From Acanthochromis polyacanthus (Eukaryota > Chordata > Actinopteri > Pomacentridae), in the NCBI RefSeq assembly GCF_021347895.1, contig NC_067135.1, positions 24,811,847-24,875,846 on the forward strand: a DNA stretch of 64,000 nucleotides, read 5' to 3'. The notes below the pieces were generated by a model, which worked only from the letters and a program-made list of their open reading frames with translations, searched no databases and was not told the DNA's origin. Positions 56,474 to 64,000 of this stretch are shown here, in pieces. A program made the translations under genes and the position numbers. The first letter of the stretch is position 1, and every line of letters starts with the position of its first letter.

Positions 56474-56778
56474 ATTGCTGAAGAAAGGTGTAATAGTGGT
56501 TCTGATAGAAAGGTGTCAGAATACATAGACCATCAGTTTGTTGTGTATGGAGCTGCTTAGCTGTCAGGGTGTCCATGCTGACCCCTGTGCATCATCGAAA
56601 AACTAACAATGGACACCAGAACCACACCACAAAGCAATGGAAGAAGGTGGCCTATTCTGATGAATCATGTTTTCTTTTACATCATGTGGATGTCCGGGTG
56701 CGTCGCTTACCGGGGGAACACATGGCACCCGGATGCATTATGGGAAGAAGAGTTTCACAGTGGACATGATGTTGGGAC
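56474..56778 (+). pseudogene. Tc1-like transposase, middle part (continues from 44027)
   Basis: Continues exactly where 44027 stops: AERCNSGSDRKVSEYIDHQ in one frame and QWKKVAYSDESCFLLHHVDV with the first catalytic Asp in another. It ends at GRRVSQWT and joins directly to the exon of gene C, so the Tc1 C-terminus and the 3-kb gene C upstream spacer are deleted. Confidence 0.8.
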
Positions 56779-56807
56779 AGCATGTCAACAACTGAGACCA
56801 ACACATC

Positions 56808-57042
56808 ATGGAGAACGGATCCATCAGTTTGGTCTCCATCCAGAAGGCAGCAGTGATAGATCAGGTGGTGTTGGAAACCCGGTCCTGTCAGGAGGATACC
56901 TGATGGGAAGCTCCCTGCTGGGCCTCCTCGTCATCATCGGAGCCTTCTTGTACAAGCGACGCAATCTCAGCCTTTTTCAAAGATCCTGTGCCATGTCCTT
57001 CACCTGCCAGGATTACCGCCTCATGGGTGTTCAACTCATCTA
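56808..57042 (+). pseudogene. Gene C: truncated 7TM paralogue
   Basis: ATG at 56808 starts MENGSISLVSIQKAAV. A one-base deletion soon after shifts the frame and gives a stop; in the +1 frame GGYLMGSSLLGLLVIIGAFL and KRRNLSLFQRSCAMSFTCQ continue. The match to gene B ends at CAACTCATCTA (57041), where the L2-type LINE tail begins. Segments TM2-TM7 and the tail are gone. Its 3' flank survives at 63247. Confidence 0.9.
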
Positions 57043-58945
57043 TTCAATTCAATTCAATTCAATTCAGTTTTATTTATATAGCGTCAATTACAGTCAAATT
57101 GTCTCAAGACGCTTTACAGAACCCATATGCCTGACCCCAGAGCAAGCCCAAAGGCGACAGTGGCAAGGAAAAACATCCTTTTAACAGGGAAGAAACCTCG
57201 AGCAGAACCCGACTCTATATAGGGGGGACCCATCTGCCTGCTGGCCGGGCGGGTTGAGAAGGACAGAGGAGGGCAAGGGGGAGGGATGGGAGAAGAGGGA
57301 GGGGTGGGAAAGCAAGGAAAACCCAACACACATTTGGATAGATGTATGACAAGATATGTGACACAGACAAAGTATAAGCTAACATTGAAAACTGACTCAT
57401 AGTTTACTCTTATGATGTACGGCTCTGACATTAAACATACTCCATATATAGCTAGCAGTAAAATTCAAACAGTATGTAAGTTAGCATAACAGTATAGTGA
57501 AGGCAATGCAGAGTTGACTGGTGGAAAAAGGGAGTTGGAAGCAGAGGGCTGGAGGAAGGTCAGCAGCAGCATCCCACAGTGGACATGATGGAGACTGGAC
57601 CAGCTGGTGGAACATCGACCGCAGATCTGAAGCATCCAGCTCTGGGACCAGGGACACTCGGAGAAATAGCACAGGGGGAAACAGAGTGAATGTACTGCAA
57701 TAACGGTATACATATTAAATGTAAAGGTAGATAGAGAAGGGCTCAGTGCGTCAAGAAAAGTCCCCTAGCAGCCTATAGGCCTATAGCAGCATGACTAGGG
57801 GCAGAATGAAGGGACGTCCAAGAGGGAGTCAGCTGTGCAAATGAAGACACAAGCCGAACCCCTGTGGGTCACCCAGTCAGCCCCAACTATAAGATTTGTC
57901 AAAAAGGAACGTTTTAAGCCTGGTCTTAAAAATAGAGAGGGTATCTGCCTCCCGAACCCAAACTGGGAGCAGGTTCCACAGGAGAGGCGCCTGATAACTG
58001 AAGGCTCTGCCTCCCATTCTACTTTTAGAAATTCTAGGAACAACAAGTAAGCCTGCAGTTTGAGAGCGAAGCGTTCTACTAGGATAATATGGTACTATCA
58101 GATCTTTAAGATATGATGGAGATTGGTTACTAAGAGCTTTATATGTCAGAAGAAGGATTTTAAATTCTATTCTGGATTTAACAGGAAGCCAGTGAAGAGA
58201 AGCAAGTATAGGGGAAATATGATCTCTTTTGCTAACTCCTGTCAGTACTCTCGCAGCAGCGTTTTGGATCAACTGTAGATGTTTGAGAGAGCTATTTGGA
58301 CAACCTGATAATAAGGAATTGCAATAGTCAAGCCTGGAAGTAACAAAAGCATGAACTAATTTTTCTGCATCACTCTGAGACAGAATGTTCCTGATTTTTA
58401 CAATATTACGCAGGTGAAAAAAGGAATTCCTACAGACTTGCGTTATGTGTGACTTAAAGGACATGTCCTGGTCAAAAATAACTCCAAGATTCCTCACAGT
58501 AGTACTGGAGGCCAACGTAATGCCATCCAGAGTAACTATTTGCTTTGAAAGCGAGTTTCTAAGATGTTTGGGGCCAAATACAATGACTTCGGTTTTGTCT
58601 GAATTTAGCAGTAGGAAGTTAAAAGTCATCCAAGTTTTAATGTCCTTAAGACAATCTTGCAGTCTAGCTAACTGATCAGTTTCATCTGGCTTCATAGATA
58701 AATACAATTGTGTGTCATCTGCATAACAATGGAAGTTAATACAATGCTTCCTAATAATATTGCCTAAAGGAAGCATGTATAATGTGAAAAGTATCGGTCC
58801 TAAGACAGAACCCTGAGGAACTCCATGATTAACTTTAGTATGCTCAGAAGAGTTATTGTTGACATGCACAAACTGGAACCTATCTGATAAGTAGGATTTA
58901 AACCAGTCCAGTGCTGTCCCTTTAATGCCAATTGAATAGTCCAGT
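57043..58945 (-). mobile_element. L2-type LINE, 5'-truncated, inserted in gene C
   Basis: Its 3' tail on the minus strand is (TTGAA)n at 57043-57066, then 3' UTR and reverse transcriptase codons up to about 58945, where it is truncated. About 1.9 kb. Confidence 0.9.
57877..58945 (-). pseudogene. L2-type LINE reverse transcriptase (C-terminal two thirds)
   Basis: The frame opens at the truncation with LDYSIGIKGTALDWFKSYLS, then HGVPQGSVLGPILFTLYMLP, INFHCYADDTQLYLSMKPDE with the YADD box, LNSDKTEVIVFGPKHLRN, GVIFDQDMSFKSHITQVCR, LHWLPVKSRIEFKILLLTYK and a C-terminus IFKTRLKTFLFDKSYS, about 355 residues without a stop. The domain order is CR1/L2-like. The first finger motifs and the endonuclease are missing by 5' truncation. 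It is the youngest-looking LINE in the window, and no start Met is expected. Confidence 0.9.
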
Positions 58946-59126
58946 CCAGTAGGCGTTCGTGGCTCCGGGGTCCGGTCTAGCCCAGCGCGTGCCACCGGTG
59001 GCGTCCACCACCACCCGCGCCTGCTGTCTGTCCCGCGTCGGCTGCTTCGCTCCAACAGTGGCGAGACACTCAAGTCGCCACCCGCGTTTCGATGGCACAG
59101 TCGCTATAGCAACAGCGGCTCCAGAC
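58946..59126 (+). other. GC-rich stretch at the LINE/hAT-like junction
   Basis: Rich in CpG, unlike its surroundings, with CCACCGGTGGCG. It may be the 5' end of the hAT-like gene that follows. Confidence 0.35.
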
Positions 59127-60674
59127 ATGCGCGCTCACCCCCGCCCGTGCCTGTTTACGACAGGTCCCTCACCGAGTTTGCCGTATTTTCCACATGCCAG
59201 TATCTACACACTGATTCTGAAGGAAGATTCGAACGTTTCAGAAATTGATAAATATGTAAAAAACAAATGGAAATGGACATGGCTTAATGAGACGGGCGAT
59301 GACGGAAAGCTAGTTAGCTCTTGGTGCAAAAAGATAAAACTGCCAGGAACTTGTGTTTGTGTTGTGTGCCACAAAAATATTCAGTATGGCAGTAATGGCA
59401 AAAAAGTGCTTATGCGCCATCAGGCTGAGGAAAAGCACAGAAGTGCTGTTCGTTCCCTGCAGCACACCACCTCCTTGCCAGGTGCTACAACAACAACAAG
59501 TAAGGTCTGTGCAACTATGACTGACCGTCTGTGTAACTGTGCATTCTTAGCTGAGCATGACCTGTCTTTCACCATGTCTCAGCCACTCATTGACCTAGTC
59601 AAGTCCATTGCACAGGATCCGAGCGCACTCTCCAGACTGTCCATTTCGAATGCACATGCCTCCTGTCTCTGCACACATGGGATTGCTGTTCAGTACCAAA
59701 TTGAACTGTCAGCCAAATTACAAGGAAAGCTGTTTTCTTTAAATGCTGACGAGTCAACTAATGCAAACATGGACAAGACCCTTAATGTCTTGGTCAGATA
59801 CTTTGATGAGGATATGGGTAAAGTACTGACCCAACATCTGACCTCAAGAAAAGCCAACATTGCAGATGCAACCACACTAACAAACACGTTGACAGATATC
59901 CTCCAGTCCAAAGGATTAAAGTGGGATCAAGTTGTGTCTATTCTGTTAGATAATTGCCATGTTATAAGAGGAAAACAGTCTGGAGTGGAAACTCAAATAA
60001 GACGGCAAAATCCATCACTTCTGGACATCAGTGGAGACACCGTCCACATGGTGTCAAATGCTGCAAAGGCCATGTTGAGTCCATTCCAAGGATATGTGGA
60101 GACATTTTGCACAGATGTCTACTATGACATTGAAAAATTACCCAAACAAAGGGAAATCTTTGGAGAGTTCCAATCCTTGCTGCATTTTGAAAACAAGAAG
60201 AGCCTAATGCGTCCCATCAGCAGCAGGTTCCTGCAAATGCTGGATGTGTGCAACAGATTACGTGACCTTACTGATCCACTGATTGTGCACTACTACAGCA
60301 TCCTGCCTGCAGCTGATCAACATAAACACAGGTAAATCATGATTAATATTCTGTTTTTACTGCATATCATCTTTGTACTAGACCAAATTTGTAGAATTTC
60401 ATGAAATATAGAAAATATAGGCTATAACCATTTTATTGTTGCCTCTCAATCTAATGTGTCTGCCTGTATGCTTGTTGTGATAGAGGGCTCCTGAACCACA
60501 TCCTCGATAAGCATGTAGTTAGATCTGATGAGAGGGCTAGGATCAGAGTACTGCAACAGGAAATGGCAAAATCTGCCAGCATCGGAACGGATCTCAACAA
60601 GAACCGGAAGACAAGCATCTGTATGCTTTTCTCAGAGTTTGACAAGCTCACAGCCATGGTGGATCTATACAGAG
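59127..60674 (+). pseudogene. hAT-like transposase-derived gene, exons 1-2
   Basis: Exon 1 (59127-60331) is open for about 400 codons and exon 2 (60484-60674) joins in phase 2 through AG|GTAAAT and GATAG|. In order: WKWTWLNETGDDGKL, a zinc-finger-like CVCVVCHKNI..KKVLMRHQAEEKH, SLNADESTNANMDKTLNVLV (an Asp-Glu-Ser as in hAT cores), SILLDNCHVIRGKQSGVETQ, and RRQNPSLLDISGDTVHMVSN. Exon 2 gives GLLNHILDKHVVRSDERARI. These are features of fish hAT-like BED-finger proteins. A later exon-like piece is at 62741. No TIRs were identified, and no full dimerisation domain, so it is probably a partial copy. The start at 59127 is a choice only. Confidence 0.6.
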
Positions 60675-61103
60675 GTATCCTCACTTTAAGTGAAAAGAAT
60701 TTTGAGAAATTACAGCCAAACATTTTTCACCAGTTTTAGAATTTGTCAACAGGCCTAAGGAAGAACGAACTGGTGCATGTCTGAGACTGAGTCTAAATGA
60801 CTGTGTCAAATTTTGCTTTTATATAGTGTTGTATCTATGTCGTAATACCTATTCTGACAAACACCCTTGAAATAAAACTAATAATAAAAGAAGAAAATGC
60901 ATCTTTGCTTTGTTATCTGTAGCCAGGTGGTAAATTTGTTAATATAATTTTCCACTATAAAGTTGTTGCTTCTATTGTTCAGTGTGTATATTTGGTACTT
61001 TCTGTATTTTGTCTAATAGTTATAAAAACCCGGACATGAAGTGGTGTTATTTCATGTAGTTATTTATTTTGGCCACAGGGTGTCAATGTTGTTACATTTC
61101 GTT

Positions 61104-62042
61104 TAGAGTGCCTGTATATCAGAGTGGCGACAACTGGGGATTTGACGCCATTTTGTTTCCATTCACTCAAAATGGGTCGCACAGCGCGGTGCACATTCAC
61201 GAATACTAGCTATTTGTGGATTGCTTACTGATTTCAAGACATGTTTTGGACAAAATATTTTACTGGCTTGTTTTGTCTGGATGTCCAAGGTTGGATTATG
61301 GCTGTTTTTTGTGGAATATTTTCATCTGTGATTAGTTTTGAGCCTTCAAAGGTGAGTTGTGCTGTTTATGTTATTTGCTATTTGTCGGAGAAATGTGTTT
61401 ATATTACCCGCTGTGGTAATCACATCTGAAAGTGGTTTATACCGGCGGATTCATGAGAATCTAAGTTTTCCATGGGTGTATAATGTTTCTGTCATCGAGT
61501 TTGCAGCTTCGGTCAATTTAGCAAAATACGTTTGCACATACGGGCCGCTGAAGTTTAACGGGGTAACCCGTTAAACTTCAGCGGCCCGTATTTCATGCAT
61601 CTCCATGCATGAAAATGGTCAAAGTCAAAATAACCACAACTGCCTAAAATCACATCAAACTTTTCTATCTGTCATTCACCCATACATCATAACATGAAAG
61701 TACATACATGGGACTAACCTGGCACGAAAATCATGATGAAGTCGGTTTCCATCCCACTGTCCGGACTTTATTTTCCCACAGTTTCCTTCTTTCACTATTA
61801 CAGGGAAATCTAAACATGTGTAATCCCTTCTCCGATCGATTTGTGCACCCAAAGGCACAACAGTCCGTCATTTTTCAGGTATTTAGGAAGCGAAAAAGGA
61901 CCTAGAATTACTCTCTGCGTTGTAAACAACGTTAACAGGAAAACCCGGTGTTCATGAATAGGAAACAAAATGGCGCCCATAGATCACGTGACCAAAATTG
62001 TTTGGACCTGTCATGTCGCCACTTTGGTATACAGGCACTTTA
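61104..62042. mobile_element. hAT-type MITE with 8-bp target-site duplication
   Basis: TAGAGTGCCTGTATA and its inverse (TATACAGGCACTTTA) bound 939 bp, and a longer inverted match includes GGCGACA and GCCATTTTGTTTCC. ATTTCGTT occurs at 61096-61103 and 62043-62050. TAGAG/TAAAG ends and an 8-bp duplication fit hAT. No transposase inside. It lies in the intron-like interval of the hAT-like gene. Confidence 0.85.
61538..61591. repeat. Perfect 25-bp hairpin inside the MITE
   Basis: ATACGGGCCGCTGAAGTTTAACGGG (61538-61562) and its exact inverse (61567-61591) with a 4-base loop GTAA. More GC-rich than the rest of the element. Confidence 0.9.
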
Positions 62043-62050
62043 ATTTCGTT

Positions 62051-62740
62051 TGGTTAACGAACTGCATTTTGGGTATTTGTCCTTGTGTTGATGTTGCATG
62101 CTAGCTGTCAGAGTCGTGAAAACAGGCTGAGTTTAAGTGGTCAAGCGATCAAGTGTGAAGTAAGTACACACAGTTACAGAAAACTTATTACAGGAAGACC
62201 CGTGTATGCACTTTTATTTGATGTTTTTGTGATAATTACAGCTGCACGAAGGTTCAGCTGTGAGAATTGGCGCCGGGCGTCGACCACCATTTGCGGTGAT
62301 AAGTAGCAAGGTGAACCAGAGTGTGGTCTTCGGGATAACTCTGGGACTCTGGACCGTAGTAGCAACAGGATCACAATGTAAGAATTTGTATGCAGTATTT
62401 AGTTATTTAGTATGTTTGCGATTGTGGACTGTGAACTGAAATTACATTTTCTGTTTATGTATGTGATTAGACCAAGTCCACTGCCGTATTTTTTTTGTAT
62501 GTTTAAGTCGATGTTTTAAATTTTATTTCATGCCCTCTGCCAAACTAGTCCAGTGAATGCTGACAATAAATTTGGAGCTACAAAAAACCCAGAAGTATTG
62601 TGTCCTGTGTGATGTAAACGATTCCACGGGCTACATATCAGAAAATAATTTGTTCAAAATATTCAGCCAATTTTAAATCAAGTTTTATTGTGTTTTACAA
62701 GTGTACTTCCAACTTTCCAGTTGTTTCTGAAGAGGTTGCA
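62051..62740. other. No recognisable gene
   Basis: Probable remaining intron of the hAT-like gene. A poly(A)-like signal AATAAA at about 62566 is isolated. Confidence 0.4.
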
Positions 62741-63000
62741 GGTTGGTCCATGCGCTGCATTCTGAGATGATGATACTGATCCGGGACCTTTTGTCCAAGT
62801 TCATAAAGCCTGCCACCATCCCCTCCAAGGTGAAGGCCTTGTTAACGGTTGATGTTCAGGACAGAAGCCTGCAGTACCCTGACAAAAGGTTGTCTGTTGG
62901 GAGGTTCAGCTACTTTGCCTTGGCCAAAGCCAGAGTGGAGAAGAAGTACTGGGTGCAGGGTGTCTACAATTCCCTGCTGTGTTCACTGGCTCCTGGATCT
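62741..63000 (+). pseudogene. Further exon-like piece of the hAT-like gene
   Basis: Reads VHALHSEMMILIRDLLSKFI, KPATIPSKVKALLTVDV and KRLSVGRFSYFALAKARVEK in one frame, resembling the segment after the hAT core in proteins like the one at 59127. A good donor/acceptor pair that keeps the phase with 60674 was not found, so it may be an unlinked fragment. Confidence 0.45.
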
Positions 63001-63246
63001 TCAAACAAACACACCCGCCAAGAACCACAATACCCTGCCTGCTCTCCGTCATCCTATTGCTCCACCACTCGTCTCCAGTCTCGGCCAATCCCTCCCCAGT
63101 TCTTCCCTATTCACCTTCTAGTATTCTAGATTCACTGCCACCTTTTTCAGCACCCGTTTACTCCTGGCTGCTAAATTAAATTCCCCTATTCTGCATCTGA
63201 TTCAGTCTCTCTGTGTGCTCTCTGCTCGGGTTCTTCCAGCCGTGCT
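63001..63246. other. Unassigned, LTR-like pyrimidine-rich sequence
   Basis: Ends TCTGTGTGCTCTCTGCTCGGG, similar in composition to the U5 of fish LTRs. No partner or duplication found. Confidence 0.3.
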
Positions 63247-64000
63247 TTAACAAAATTATGTCTCTGCACCATAAAATCAATATGCATCCCAATCATTGGT
63301 AGATAACCTCGCATTGTTTCATCATTCAGAATTATTACTGTCTTTGTGGACTGAAGGGTGCAGCTCCTACTTTATTCATGTAAAAACTGAAAAAACCGAT
63401 GAAAAACACAGTTTCACCCTCTATGTCAGATTTAAAATTCAGCCTAACGCAAGAAAAAAATGTGTGAACATTTTCATAATATGCTGGCAGTGGAGAGCTT
63501 CAGAAAATAAATTTGACAGAAATAGCAGCAACTTTGCAAACTTTTCAAAATAAAACATCTGTTGATTATTTTGGTTTGTCCAAATATTTAAAGGTGGATG
63601 GCACATCTAAAATATGTTGTAATTCATACAGTGTTCAACTGATCTGGACATAAATAGCCTCAAATTAAAGCTGAATGTCTGCACTTGAAGCACACCTGGA
63701 TTGTTTAATTTCAAATCCATGTCTTTTGGTAGGTGGGTAGATGAAGGGGCAATTACTTTTTCACATATCGCAAGACAGGATGGACTGTATTTTTCTTTGA
63801 AAAATAAAATCAATCAATCATTTGAAAACTGTATTCTGTGTTTGTGTCACTTCAGAGCAGGGCCAGAGTGGGACTCATTTTCAGCCCTGGAGTTTCATGC
63901 CTCAGACCGGCCCACTTTTTTAGATCACGACCTGTTACTATTAAAATCATGTAATTATAACATAGCGCACTGTTCTATAAAGCCTTGTAATTCAGTGTAT
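63247..64000 (+). other. 3' flank of the lost gene C
   Basis: From AACAAAATTATGTCTCTGCA on, matches the gene B 3' flank (35447-36165), with AATAAA at 63549-63554. The coding end (Gln/Trp tail and KLGFQN end) is not present. It shows that the third copy was once complete. Confidence 0.8.

Overview
The window looks like repeat-rich intergenic DNA from a ray-finned fish, most likely a percomorph teleost. The evidence is vertebrate-style splice sites and AATAAA signals, tRNA-derived SINEs, several Tc1-like families typical of fish, CR1/L2- and RTE-like LINEs, a BEL/Pao retrotransposon, and hAT, P-like and THAP/SWIM elements. No bacterial-style operons, rRNA or true tRNA genes were seen.

The only convincing host genes are members of a tandem family of seven-transmembrane proteins with very unusual glutamine/tryptophan tails. 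Gene A (15582-16904, 440 aa) and gene B (34242-35438, 398 aa) each have an intact coding region in one exon. Both sit behind the same splice acceptor and share a conserved AATAAA about 315 bp after the stop. A third copy, C, is broken: its first ~235 bp lie at 56808-57042 and its 3' flank at 63247-64000, with mobile DNA replacing the middle. The duplicated unit includes about 3 kb of upstream spacer and a Tc1-like relic that lies between successive genes. A second candidate gene, the last three exons of a cysteine-rich CXC-type protein, is at 1894-2668.

Layout: 1-2 kb LINE and Tc1 scraps; 1.9-3.2 kb CXC gene with a SINE in its 3' UTR; 4.3-6.6 kb P-like element with two THAP start exons; 7.6-12.6 kb LINE, Tc1/IS630 and SINE relics; 12.7-17.8 kb gene A unit; 17.8-23.5 kb Tc1 relic filled with a complete Tc1-like element, a LINE carrying a SINE, and other pieces; 23.5-26 kb RTE-like LINE between 52-bp direct repeats; 26-36 kb gene B unit, split upstream by a large palindromic element (27755-32712) that itself contains an ISL2EU-like element; 38.2-42.6 kb second palindromic element in mirror orientation, with a solo LTR; 43.6-56.8 kb Tc1 relic holding a 12.4-kb BEL element with an internal hAT; 56.8-64 kb remains of gene C with an L2-type LINE, a hAT-like gene and a hAT-type MITE.

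The protein function of the 7TM family is not recognised; a chemoreceptor-like role is only an inference. All coordinates of decayed elements are approximate unless a target-site duplication is quoted.
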